Assembly: GCF_019352175.1 (NCBI RefSeq)
Contig: NZ_JACBYI010000053.1
Coordinates: 1 to 42,444 of the forward strand
Direction: 5' to 3'
Origin: Paenibacillus sp. S150
Lineage (GTDB): Bacteria; Bacillota; Bacilli; Paenibacillales; Paenibacillaceae
DNA length: 42,444 nt
Each line of letters begins with the position of its first letter. Position 1 is the first letter of the stretch. This document shows positions 34,712 through 42,423 of this stretch, piece by piece. The position numbers and the translations under genes were made by a program. The notes below the pieces were generated by a model. It did no database searches. It saw nothing but the letters and a program-made list of their open reading frames with translations, and was not told where the DNA came from.

Positions 34712-34731
34712 ATATGAGTATTTGTTCATAT
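34712..34731. promoter_or_regulatory. ArsR/SmtB-type operator in front of the P-type ATPase gene
   Basis: ATATGA-GTATTTGT-TCATAT, an interrupted palindrome with arms separated by eight bases, resembles operators of metal-sensing ArsR-family proteins (CzrA/CadC). It lies within the early transcribed region. Confidence 0.75.
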
Positions 34732-34745
34732 GTTTATTTACACAT

Positions 34746-34775
34746 ATTATATGCCCCTCAATCTTGAAGTGTCAA
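34746..34775 (-). promoter_or_regulatory. Promoter of the P-type ATPase gene
   Basis: TTGACA (complement of 34770-34775) and TATAAT (complement of 34746-34751) are spaced 18 bases; the operator lies about 15 bases beyond the -10 box. Confidence 0.8.
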
Positions 34776-34983
34776 TGTACAGAATGCATAGTTTTCCGCT
34801 TTTTTTCACAAGTCGGTTGACTCAGTTTCTGTTTCACTTAGATCAAGAAGAGGTTATACGCTTCAGCGTGAAAGTGGAGGATAGTTTATAGCATGGGTCC
34901 TAAAAACAGTTATTGTTTGGAAAGATTAAGTTTTAAGGGTGCACCCCCGCCCCTAATGACACTTAAGGGGCGATTATTCCTGC

Positions 34984-35012
34984 TTGTAATTTGCTTTCAT
35001 CCCGGATAATAT
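34984..35012 (+). promoter_or_regulatory. Promoter of the CDF exporter gene
   Basis: TTGTAA (34984-34989) and TAATAT (35007-35012) are spaced 17 bases; the second operator copy starts 5 bases after the -10 box. Confidence 0.7.
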
Positions 35013-35016
35013 TAAC

Positions 35017-35036
35017 ATATGAGCAACCATTCATAT
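35017..35036. promoter_or_regulatory. ArsR/SmtB-type operator in front of the CDF exporter gene
   Basis: ATATGA-GCAACCAT-TCATAT repeats the palindrome found before the ATPase gene, so both pumps probably answer to one sensor. Confidence 0.75.
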
Positions 35037-35059
35037 GTTTACACAGAGGGGACATTTAT

Positions 35060-36049
35060 ATGAATAACCACAATCATCAGGGGCATACCCACGAACATCA
35101 GGCAGCGCATGACCAGGAACATGGACATGTGCATAAGGACGGGCATGGACACAGCCATTCCGGCCACTCCCATTCACACATGACCCATAACAAAAGAGGG
35201 CTGCTGACCGCCTTGATCATTACCGGAGGCGTTATGTTCCTAGAATTTTTTGGAGGACTTGCAACAGGCAGCCTGGCACTGCTCTCCGACTCCGGACATA
35301 TGCTGAGCGACACCGCCTCCCTGGCCTTAAGTCTCGTGGCGATGATCTTTGCCGTCAAGCCGCCTTCCGCGAAGAATTCCTACGGCTTCCACCGATTTGA
35401 AATTATGGCCGCATTATTTAACGGCGTTACGCTGTTTGTCATTGCCGGATTCATCATCCGGGAGGCCTGGCAGCGGTTCTTCGAACCGCCGGCAGTTGCC
35501 AGCGGCACAATGATGATCATCGCAGCTGTGGGGCTGCTCGCCAATCTGCTCAGCGCCTGGTCGCTCATGCGGAAAAGCGACACCAAAGAGAACATCAATA
35601 TTCGCAGCGCCTATCTTCATATAATGGGCGATGCCCTCGGCTCCGTCGGCGCATTGCTTGCCGGGCTGGTCATGAACCTGTTTTCCTGGTATGCCGCTGA
35701 CCCGATCATCAGTGTGCTGGTGGCTTTGCTTATCCTCAGAGGAGCCTGGGGGGTGCTGAGGCAGGCCTTTCATATTCTGATGGAGGGAACGCCGCTGGCA
35801 ATCAACACCAATGACATCAAAGAGGCCCTAATGAGCATCGACGGGGTTGAGGCTGTCCATGACCTGCATGTGTGGACCATCACCTCCGGACTTGATGCGC
35901 TCAGCGGCCATCTGTTAATCGGAGATCACAAAGACTCCCATAGTATTCTCCAGCAGGCCATTAATCTTGTGGAGGACAAATTCGCAATTCAGCATGCCAC
36001 GCTGCAGATCGAGGATTCTTCCCTGAAGCATGGGGAACTGCGGGTGTAG
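35060..36049 (+). CDS. czcD: CDF family zinc/cadmium exporter (CzcD-like) with a His-rich N-terminus
   Basis: A 329-residue cation diffusion facilitator. Residues 1-43 form a His-rich head (about 17 His). Six membrane spans follow, with HMLSD (H80, D84) in TM2 and HIMGDALGS in TM5, the typical metal-binding HxxxD pairs. A cytoplasmic C-terminal domain (about 240-325) includes VHDLHVWTITSGLDALSGHLL. It exports Zn(II) and possibly Cd(II)/Co(II) using the proton gradient. The ATG at 35060 follows GAGGGGA by about 7 bases; the upstream extension to 34991 runs through the operator and is not favoured. Transcription is divergent from the ATPase gene. Confidence 0.94.
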   Translation: MNNHNHQGHTHEHQAAHDQEHGHVHKDGHGHSHSGHSHSHMTHNKRGLLTALIITGGVMFLEFFGGLATGSLALLSDSGHMLSDTASLALSLVAMIFAVKPPSAKNSYGFHRFEIMAALFNGVTLFVIAGFIIREAWQRFFEPPAVASGTMMIIAAVGLLANLLSAWSLMRKSDTKENINIRSAYLHIMGDALGSVGALLAGLVMNLFSWYAADPIISVLVALLILRGAWGVLRQAFHILMEGTPLAINTNDIKEALMSIDGVEAVHDLHVWTITSGLDALSGHLLIGDHKDSHSILQQAINLVEDKFAIQHATLQIEDSSLKHGELRV

Positions 36050-36467
36050 CGGCGGGCTGCCCTTCTCCACACATAACTCACATTGTATACGGAAAACAAC
36101 CGCAGCCCTGTCAATAGGCCCGCCCCGTCCGCAGCTGCCAGGTAGAATGATGTACCGCCAATTCTTGCTGTAGCTCACTATAAGCCAACTGCTAAGTGGA
36201 TTTTGTAGCACTAATTCTGCTGTAGCTTACTAGAGCCCACTGCTAAGTGGATTTTGTACCACTAATTCAGCCGACGACACCTCATTTCACCCTTTCCGGC
36301 AAAATTAAGTGCATAAAATCCCATTATATACCTATTATGGCTCAAAAAGGCGGAATTTAGTTTTACTTTTTACCACTATTTTAAACACCAGCTTGCTGGC
36401 GATGATCATAAGGGCTTGCTCCAATCAAGCTGCCTTTGCCTATTAAGCAAGGTATCCCTCCATATAG
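36050..36467. other. Intergenic stretch with tandem short repeats, no gene seen
   Basis: About 420 bases after the exporter gene. Two copies of a 51-base unit lie at 36170-36272, each with CTGCTAAGTGGATTTTGTA(G or C)C-ACTAATTC. The rest has no convincing coding frame. Confidence 0.6.
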
Positions 36468-36503
36468 AAAAAAAGGCCAACCATAAAATTATTGGTTGGC
36501 CTG
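36468..36503 (-). terminator. Terminator for the ArsR-type gene
   Basis: AGGCCAACCA and TGGTTGGCCT pair around ATAAAATTAT; on the minus strand the stem is followed by TTTTTTT (complement of 36468-36474). Confidence 0.85.
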
Positions 36504-36511
36504 TAAATTCG

Positions 36512-36557
36512 AAGGGCCGTCTCCCGGAAGATTCTTCTTAGGAGACGGCCCTTTTAT
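36512..36557 (+). terminator. Terminator for the CDF exporter gene
   Basis: AAGGGCCGTCTCC (36512-36524) pairs with GGAGACGGCCCTT (36541-36553), followed by TTATTG on the plus strand. Two nested terminators separate the convergent genes. Confidence 0.8.
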
Positions 36558-36620
36558 TGCTGACGTTTAATTCAGCTGCTCCACAGCCAATCCGGCTGGC
36601 GGAGCAGCATCCTGCCCTCT

Positions 36621-36986
36621 CTATTCGTGCCGGATATGCTCATGCGTTTGCAGAAAAATCTGCTCCACATGCGCATCGTTCAGCGAATAATACACGGTTT
36701 TGCCTTCCTTGCGGCGTTTCACGATCCGCAAATTGCGCAGATAGCGGAGCTGGTGGGATACCGCCGACTGGCCCATATCCAGCAGGGTTGACAAATCATG
36801 CACGCACAGCTCCCTCTGCGACAGAGCATAAATCATTCGTACCCTTGTCGGGTCGCCCAGCGCCTTGAACATCTCCGCCATTTTATCCGTTGTCCCGCGG
36901 TCAGGCAGGATCAACGCTATAGATTCCGGTTCCAGCTCCGAACCGTTGCATGTATTATCGCATTCTTCCAGTGCCGCTGGCTCCAT
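36621..36986 (-). CDS. cadC: ArsR/SmtB family metal-responsive repressor (CadC/CzrA-like)
   Basis: A 121-residue winged-helix repressor. The DNA-reading helix is AVSHQLRYLR (about 75-84). The alpha-5 metal site is complete: D104, H106, H117, H120, matching the spacing known for the zinc/cobalt sensors SmtB and CzrA. The N-terminus also has the CadC-type pair C9 and C13 (spacing C-x3-C) plus C61, while the second Cys of the CadC motif (ELCVCD) is His63 here (ELCVHD), which suggests a mixed Cd/Pb-type and Zn-type sensor. I start at the ATG 36986 because GGAGGAGGG is 7 bases upstream; the frame runs to 37004. It is the best candidate to bind both operators at 34712 and 35017. Confidence 0.92.
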   Translation of the reverse strand: MEPAALEECDNTCNGSELEPESIALILPDRGTTDKMAEMFKALGDPTRVRMIYALSQRELCVHDLSTLLDMGQSAVSHQLRYLRNLRIVKRRKEGKTVYYSLNDAHVEQIFLQTHEHIRHE

Positions 36987-37030
36987 GCTCTCGCCCTCCT
37001 CCATCTGTTTTCATCCGGCTTTACCGATTG

Positions 37031-37053
37031 TTAATCGAAGCTTCTACGATTAA
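37031..37053. promoter_or_regulatory. Dyad near the ArsR-type gene start point
   Basis: TTAATCG and CGATTAA flank nine bases just downstream of a -10 box. It may be an autoregulatory site, but its arms differ from the ATATGA-N8-TCATAT sites. Confidence 0.4.
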
Positions 37054-37080
37054 TTATAGCAAAACTTCACCTGATGTCCA
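37053..37080 (-). promoter_or_regulatory. Promoter of the ArsR-type gene
   Basis: TGGACA (complement of 37075-37080) and TATAAT (complement of 37053-37058) are spaced 16 bases. Confidence 0.7.
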
Positions 37081-37130
37081 TGGAGTAGCTAGCGGCGGGA
37101 AGACTTGCAGGCGCAGCGGCGCAGGCAGCT

Positions 37131-37871
37131 TCAAACTGCCTTGCGCCAAAAGGAGAGCAGGCCGGCCGCCAAAAATAAAGCCAGACTGCCAAAGACAACG
37201 ATCATCAAGCTCTGTATTGGCAGATTAAAGGCGCCAAAGCGGTCCCCGCCAAAGGGCGACATTGCCAGCATCGGCTGCACCCAAGGATAATATGGACCGT
37301 AGGTGACAGAGTTGGCGATCAGGATATTGGGAATCGTCAAGCTCACATTCAGTGCGAGCGGCGCCCCAAAGCTGTTCCAGCTCTGGGATACAGCCAGCTG
37401 CAGCGCCGCCAGCGGCAAGCAGGCCAGCCAGCCGCCGAAGATGCTGGAAAGAAGCAGCGCCCAAGGGACAGGCGCATCCACGCCGCGCAATAAGCCCACT
37501 CCCAGCAGCACAGCAAAAAAAAGCAGTTGTACAGCTGCCAGCAGCACCATAACCATGGTGTACTTGGCAAGATAAACCGAGGTGCGCGTTACCGGCAAGG
37601 CCAGCAGCAGCTTCCAGCCGCCGTCGGCATGCTCGGCCCGGCAGATCAGCGCCGCAAAAACACCCGAAAGCACCGGAAGGAACAGCATGGCATGAATCAG
37701 CGACATCACGCTGAGCAGCACCTCCCAGGTGACCGGCTGCCCGTCTTCCTGCATATTGGCAAGCGCCCCCAGGAGCACAGCTACCGCGGGACTGCCTATA
37801 ACAAGCAGCCAAATATGGGATTTGGACATCTTAAGTCTTTCTGCGGATAGAACTCTCCAGAAGCTCCTCAT
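37131..37871 (-). CDS. ABC-2 type permease, lantibiotic immunity MutG/SpaG-like
   Basis: A 246-residue membrane protein with about six spans and an N-terminal amphipathic start MRSFWRVLSAERLKMS. The segment GGWKLLLALPVTRTSVYLAK is a near-copy of the equivalent in the neighbouring permease, typical of paired LanE/LanG subunits. Expected role: with the partner permease and ATPase, expel or shield against a peptide antibiotic at the membrane. The two permease genes are only 2 bases apart. Its stop lies close to the promoter region of the ArsR-type gene. Confidence 0.85.
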   Translation of the reverse strand: MRSFWRVLSAERLKMSKSHIWLLVIGSPAVAVLLGALANMQEDGQPVTWEVLLSVMSLIHAMLFLPVLSGVFAALICRAEHADGGWKLLLALPVTRTSVYLAKYTMVMVLLAAVQLLFFAVLLGVGLLRGVDAPVPWALLLSSIFGGWLACLPLAALQLAVSQSWNSFGAPLALNVSLTIPNILIANSVTYGPYYPWVQPMLAMSPFGGDRFGAFNLPIQSLMIVVFGSLALFLAAGLLSFWRKAV

Positions 37872-37873
37872 CT

Positions 37874-38590
37874 TCAGTTCACATCCTTCCGTTCAAAATG
37901 CACAGCTCCCGGCAGCAGCACCAGCAGACCCAGCAGCAGCCCTGCCCCGCTGAACAGCCAGGGCCGCGAAGCGCTCCAGGCGAGAGCAGGCCAGGTTAAG
38001 GGAATCCATTCGGACAGGTACATTGAGAAGAGGCTCAACAGCGATAAGGCAATACCAAGCGAGACGGGCAGCGTCTGGTTGCGGCTCGACAGGGAAAGCC
38101 ACAGCTGCAGAGCGATCACGGGCAGCGCCGCAGCGTAGGAAGCGAAGCCAATCCGCAGCACAACGGAATAAGGCACCGGCTGGGAGCCGAAGCCCAGCAG
38201 CAGTCCCAAGCCTGCCGTACCTGCCGACAGAATCAGGCAGGAGACCGCGAGAAGCAGCAGACACAGCAGCAGCTTGGCCATGAATACAGAGGTCCGGGAG
38301 ACCGGCAGGGCCAGCAGCTGCTTCCATGAGCTCATCTGATGCTCCACATTCGCCAGCAGCGAACAGATCAGTGTGCCTCCCAGATACATCGCCACCGGCA
38401 CGAAGCCGGCCAGGTTATTCAGGAGTCCGCCCCATAAATCCGCTTGATACTGCCTGGTCAGATAATCGTAGCGGATGCCGAAGTTCAGCCCCTGCATCGC
38501 AAGCAGGCCAACCGGCCCCAGAAAGACCAGGAACCATAGCCCCTTGCCGCGGATTTTCAGCCAATCCGCCGAGAACGACCGCCACATCAT
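37874..38590 (-). CDS. ABC-2 type permease, lantibiotic immunity MutE/SpaE-like
   Basis: A 238-residue membrane protein with about six spans. SSWKQLLALPVSRTSVFMAK is the shared LanE/LanG loop. Its start overlaps the stop of the ATPase gene by four bases, and a second ATG (MM) immediately follows. Together with the companion permease and ATPase it forms a LanFEG-type transporter. Confidence 0.86.
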   Translation of the reverse strand: MMWRSFSADWLKIRGKGLWFLVFLGPVGLLAMQGLNFGIRYDYLTRQYQADLWGGLLNNLAGFVPVAMYLGGTLICSLLANVEHQMSSWKQLLALPVSRTSVFMAKLLLCLLLLAVSCLILSAGTAGLGLLLGFGSQPVPYSVVLRIGFASYAAALPVIALQLWLSLSSRNQTLPVSLGIALSLLSLFSMYLSEWIPLTWPALAWSASRPWLFSGAGLLLGLLVLLPGAVHFERKDVN

Positions 38591-39501
38591 ACAGACTGGC
38601 CTCCTTCCACTACCTGCAGGAAAAAATCCTCCAGCGATTGTCTGCGCTCTTCTACCCGGTAGACCGCGTGGCCGTTCTCGACCAGCTCCTTGATCAGCAG
38701 CGCAACCCTGGCATCACTCATCCTGGGCAGGGTGATGCGCCCCTCCAGCAGCGTGCCTGGGCAGCCCCTCCGGCCGGCCAGGATCAGCGCTTCCTCCGGC
38801 TCAGACACGGCAAGGCGCAGATCCCCGGCAGCCTGCTGCTGCAGATGGGCAATCGTGTCCTGATAGACCATCCTGCCGGCGCGGATGATGCCCACCGTTC
38901 CAGCCATCTGCTCAATTTCACTGAGCAGATGGCTGGATACAAGGACCGTAATCCCCTCTTCCCGGGGAAGCCGTTTGATCAGCGAGCGGATTTCCTGGAT
39001 GCCTGACGGATCAAGGCCGTTGGTAGGCTCGTCCAGAATCAGCAGCTCAGGGCTGCCCAGCAGCGCGGCGGCGATGCCGAGCCGCTGCTTCATGCCCAGA
39101 GAGAAGCCCTTCACCGGACGTTTGGCTTCCCCTGTCAGGGAAACAGTATCCAGCACTTCGGTGATTCGTGTCTTCGGCACGCCGAGAATACGGCGGATAG
39201 CCTCCAGGTTATCCCAGGCACTCAAATGTCCATAATAAGACGGCGATTCTACAAGCGAGCCGACCTTGCGCAAAATTTGCAGCTTGTTCCGTTTAAGCTC
39301 CTGTCCAAACACCTTTATGCTTCCCGAAGTCGGCTTAATCAGACCCAGCAGCATGCGGATAGTCGTGGTTTTACCCGCGCCGTTGGGTCCAAGGAAGCCG
39401 TAGATTTCCCCTTTGGCTATATTCAGATTCAAATGCTCCACCGCAGCCCGGCCGCGGTATTCCTTCAATAAATCCCTGGTCTCAATCACTGTTTGCGTCA
39501 T
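38587..39501 (-). CDS. ABC transporter ATPase, lantibiotic immunity/bacitracin-resistance (LanF/BcrA-like)
   Basis: A 304-residue cytoplasmic ATPase. Walker A is GPNGAGKTT, the signature is FSLGMKQRLGIAAAL, Walker B is ELLILDEPTNGLD, and the switch His follows in VLVSSHLL. A C-terminal extension of about 90 residues (from about 215) is common in this subfamily. The ATG at 39501 follows GAGGTGA by about 5 bases; a longer ATG at 39525 is possible. It lies 59 bases after the kinase gene. Confidence 0.9.
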   Translation of the reverse strand: MTQTVIETRDLLKEYRGRAAVEHLNLNIAKGEIYGFLGPNGAGKTTTIRMLLGLIKPTSGSIKVFGQELKRNKLQILRKVGSLVESPSYYGHLSAWDNLEAIRRILGVPKTRITEVLDTVSLTGEAKRPVKGFSLGMKQRLGIAAALLGSPELLILDEPTNGLDPSGIQEIRSLIKRLPREEGITVLVSSHLLSEIEQMAGTVGIIRAGRMVYQDTIAHLQQQAAGDLRLAVSEPEEALILAGRRGCPGTLLEGRITLPRMSDARVALLIKELVENGHAVYRVEERRQSLEDFFLQVVEGGQSV

Positions 39502-39560
39502 GTTCTTCACCTCGGTAACCAGCATAACGCTCCAAGGTTAAACGCACGGCGGCAGCAAGT

Positions 39561-40994
39561 TTAAATTTTGTTTAAATTCCCGGACGGCAGGCTCCGAATC
39601 ACAATTCTGGTTCCTTCACTTGTACTGTCCACCTTCCATTCCAGCCCCATCCGCTTCACCAGCAGATCGACGATGGACAAGCCCATACCTGCACCCTTTG
39701 CCCGGGAGCTGCTGCCCAGACCCTTGCCCTGATCGCGGATAAGGATAACACGCTCACCGTCCCTCATCTCCACTGCCACGCCCACGTATAATCCGCTGCG
39801 TGCATGGCGCACGATATTCTGGAACAGATTATCCAGAATGCGGCGAAACCAGCTTTCATCCACATTCCAATACAGCGGTTCCCCCTCCAGATCAATGTCT
39901 ATCCGGAAGCCCTCCTTCTCCCACAGCGGGTACCATGCCGCAGCGCTCTCCCGCAGCAGCCGCAGGACATCTCTGCGCTCCGGCTTCAGTGTCATCCGTC
40001 CGCTGCTGAGCAGGTTGTAGGAGAGCAGATTTTCGATCAGCACGCCGAGGCTTTCGATCCGTTCATCCATCAGCCTCAGGGATTCCCGCCCGCGCCCGGA
40101 CAGCTCCTCCTTGCCGAGGATATGGAGATGGCTGCGGATTACAGTCAGAGGAGTGCGCAGATCATGCGACAAACCGGAAACAAGGCGCTTGCGCAGCCCT
40201 TCTTCCTCCGCCTCACGCAGGCGGCTGGCAGCAAGCTCGGCCACCATCGTATTAAAGGCCGTTTCCAGACGGCCGATCTCATCGGGCTTGCCTGGAGCAA
40301 TCAATGGCGGCACACCTGCTTCTTCAGTGAAGATCATAGCCGTCTGCAGCCGCAGCAGCCTTTTGCGGATTCGAATAAAGAAAAGCCATGAAACCATAAT
40401 GAAACCAATAAACAACACAAGCATAACCGCCATATACCATGAATTCAGCCCTTCGAAAGAATCCTGCTTCCTGACGGCGGAGGGAATCTGCATCACCATG
40501 AACCCTTCACCCGCATCTGGCCGGTCGCCCACAAAAGCAACGATAGCCAGCGGATCAAGAGCTGAGCTTTTCTTCATGAACAAAATCGCATCGGCGGCTG
40601 TCCACTGCGCGGGAATTGCATATTTTTCGTTCTGCTGCCAAAGCTCCGGATCGGCCGGCTCCAGCGACAGCCGTGTCCGTCCCTCTCCATCAACCCAGAA
40701 TATGGAAGAAAAATTATAGGCGGCACGCAGTTCCCGCAGCCGCTCATTGATAGCCTCGGGCGGTTTGCCCAGCAGTCCTTCCGCTTCCTTATGCCAAGTG
40801 GTCTCCAGTCCGGAAATGCTTTTATATGCTGCACTTTCCTCCGGCTCTTCCCGGCTCAGTCCATTAAAGAGGTTATACATCGCTATGGTCAGCGGAATAA
40901 CAATTGGAATAAACAGCATAGCTACAATAATAATCAACAGATAACGGGAGAGCAGGGAGGTGCGCAGCTCGCGCAGACGGCCTGTCTTTCTCAT
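39561..40994 (-). CDS. Sensor histidine kinase
   Basis: A 477-residue membrane kinase. Span one is about 17-40, the extracellular loop about 41-190, and span two about 191-210, followed by a HAMP region and the phosphoacceptor box SGLSHDLRTPLT with H277. The catalytic part has NLFQNIVRHA (N box), RDQGKGLG and KGAGMGLSIVDLL. Its start overlaps the regulator gene stop by four bases. The extracellular loop is shorter than 160 residues, as in kinases that sense peptide antibiotics, but the ligand is unknown. Confidence 0.93.
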   Translation of the reverse strand: MRKTGRLRELRTSLLSRYLLIIIVAMLFIPIVIPLTIAMYNLFNGLSREEPEESAAYKSISGLETTWHKEAEGLLGKPPEAINERLRELRAAYNFSSIFWVDGEGRTRLSLEPADPELWQQNEKYAIPAQWTAADAILFMKKSSALDPLAIVAFVGDRPDAGEGFMVMQIPSAVRKQDSFEGLNSWYMAVMLVLFIGFIMVSWLFFIRIRKRLLRLQTAMIFTEEAGVPPLIAPGKPDEIGRLETAFNTMVAELAASRLREAEEEGLRKRLVSGLSHDLRTPLTVIRSHLHILGKEELSGRGRESLRLMDERIESLGVLIENLLSYNLLSSGRMTLKPERRDVLRLLRESAAAWYPLWEKEGFRIDIDLEGEPLYWNVDESWFRRILDNLFQNIVRHARSGLYVGVAVEMRDGERVILIRDQGKGLGSSSRAKGAGMGLSIVDLLVKRMGLEWKVDSTSEGTRIVIRSLPSGNLNKI

Positions 40995-41665
40995 GCCCGC
41001 ACCCGGTAGCCGATCCCCCGGACCGTCTCAATAATCTCCGGAGCAGCCGGATCAAGCTCCAGCTTCTCACGCAGATAACGGATATGCACCATCAGTGTCT
41101 TGTCGCCTTCCATATAGCTCTCTCCCCAGACCGCCTCATAAATCTGTTCCTTCGTCAGAATCTGTCCCAGATGGCGCAGCAAATACGAAAAGATCTGAAA
41201 CTGTTTGCCGGTAAGCAAAATTTCATTTCCGCTGTCCGCCTCAATAATCCGGTTGTCTCCTTCGTATACCATGAGATGCTTCAGCCTCAGGGGGATGGAC
41301 TTCGCAGTGCCTGTCCGTCTTAGCAGCACCTCGATCCTCGCGGCCAATTCGTCCGGATGAAAGGGCTTCGTCAGATAGTCATCGGCGAATTCCAGGCCGT
41401 GAAGCTTGTCATCGATCGCAGTGCGGGCGGACAGCATCAGAATCGGCAGACTCGGGTATGCACGCTTCAAACGCCGGCCGACGGTGAAGCCGTCCAGTCC
41501 CGGCAGCATAACATCGAGAATCGCCAGCTGGCAGCCTGCCGCCGCCTCTACCGCCCCTTCCCCGCTCTCCAGCCAGCGAACGGCATATTCCCTCTCGCGC
41601 AGATCGGCAGAGACAGCGCCTCCGATCTCCCGTTCATCTTCAATATACAGCAGCGTAACACCCAT
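40991..41665 (-). CDS. OmpR family response regulator
   Basis: A 224-residue regulator with receiver domain (acidic E9, D10, E11; phosphoacceptor D51 in AILDVMLPG; K100 in YLTKPF) and an OmpR winged helix from about 130. AAAGGA lies 10 bases before the ATG at 41665; a TTG at 41674 is too close to it. The loop before the conserved ADDYLTKPF reads GLEFADD and is one residue shorter than the usual GLE-x-GADD. It likely controls the LanFEG genes that follow. Confidence 0.93.
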   Translation of the reverse strand: MGVTLLYIEDEREIGGAVSADLREREYAVRWLESGEGAVEAAAGCQLAILDVMLPGLDGFTVGRRLKRAYPSLPILMLSARTAIDDKLHGLEFADDYLTKPFHPDELAARIEVLLRRTGTAKSIPLRLKHLMVYEGDNRIIEADSGNEILLTGKQFQIFSYLLRHLGQILTKEQIYEAVWGESYMEGDKTLMVHIRYLREKLELDPAAPEIIETVRGIGYRVRA

Positions 41666-41699
41666 GCAGCTCAAATCCTTTCTCTTTCAATCAGTGAAC

Positions 41700-41744
41700 A
41701 AGAAAACCCCGAGGCGGCAGAAAAAACCGGCTGCGCTTCGGGGA
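41700..41744 (-). terminator. Terminator downstream of the EAL-like remnant
   Basis: CCCCGAGGCGGCAG (41707-41720) and CTGCGCTTCGGGG (41731-41743) form an imperfect stem; on the minus strand TTTTCTTG follows. It stops transcription before the regulator gene. Confidence 0.65.
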
Positions 41745-41876
41745 TGCTTAAACTGGTTATTATGCAATATGTCCAAAATGGCCGGAGGCTTTCTGCCGGT
41801 TTTCTGAACAGATACCCTTGACCAAAGGATGCCGATATCACGGCAAAAGAGGAACTCCTCCCGCCGCTCAGGTGCC

Positions 41877-42071
41877 CTAGGCCAGCACCTTGGCTCCGAA
41901 TTCAGAAGCCCGGTTCATGATAGCCCTGATCGTAAGCTGCTTCGAAATATCTCCATCACAGATGCTGATCAGCCCGCGGTCGATCTTCACATAATCAAGG
42001 AGAGATGTGCATGGCCTGAATTTCAATTCGTCTTCCACCGGTTCAATTGAAGAACTGTCAACGCAGCTCAT
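41877..42071 (-). pseudogene. EAL-domain-like fragment (probable c-di-GMP phosphodiesterase remnant)
   Basis: A 64-residue frame. Residues 25-64 read like the C-terminal part of an EAL domain: LLDYVKIDRGLIS, then KQLTIRAIMNRASEFGAKVLA, where complete enzymes continue with EGVE. A stop comes right after VLA, so the active-site Glu and the rest of the barrel are absent. The first 24 residues (MSCVDSSSIEPVEDEL...) do not resemble the preceding strands. GGAGGGG lies about 5 bases before the ATG, so a short product might still be made. A natural small protein cannot be excluded. Confidence 0.6.
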
Positions 42072-42423
42072 GCAATCCCCTCCAGCTCATGTTGTCAAAA
42101 AACCTGTGCAGCAATTATAGCATGATTTCCCAGGGGCCAGTAAGAAGAAACAGCTGCGCCGTCCTTGACCGGGCAACGCAGCTGTTTGCATGAACCATTC
42201 ATCATCCAAAAGGCAGCCATTTTAGTGGGAAAAAGGATAACTAATCCACCGTATTCGGATCTTGGATCATCCCTAGTGGGAAAAAGTACACCTAATTCGG
42301 ATGAAATCAGGCATATGGGGATGGCGTAAAATAGTATGTGTAAGGATCGGGGAGTCTAGTAAACGACAAAAAAGTAGGGTATCCTTGGGATTGCAAAGTC
42401 ACCAAGAAAAGGAGCCCTACTCA
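42072..42423. other. Intergenic region with a hairpin and repeats
   Basis: Contains AAACAGCTGCG/CGCAGCTGTTT (42148-42187), a probable hairpin terminator with weak tails, then two copies of TAGTGGGAAAAAG (42223 and 42274, period 51), and the leader of the next gene. Confidence 0.55.
42374..42420 (+). promoter_or_regulatory. Hairpin around the ribosome site of the last gene
   Basis: GTAGGG (42374-42379) and CCCTAC (42415-42420), with an inner CCTTGG/CCAAG pair, can fold a stem that encloses AAGGAG (42409-42414). This could limit translation of the next gene, as seen in some transposase leaders. No structure calculation was done. Confidence 0.35.

Noticed and set aside
34894..35010. Small rightward frame of about 38 codons upstream of the CDF exporter gene
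   Set aside because: It overlaps the exporter promoter and its ribosome-site spacing is too long.
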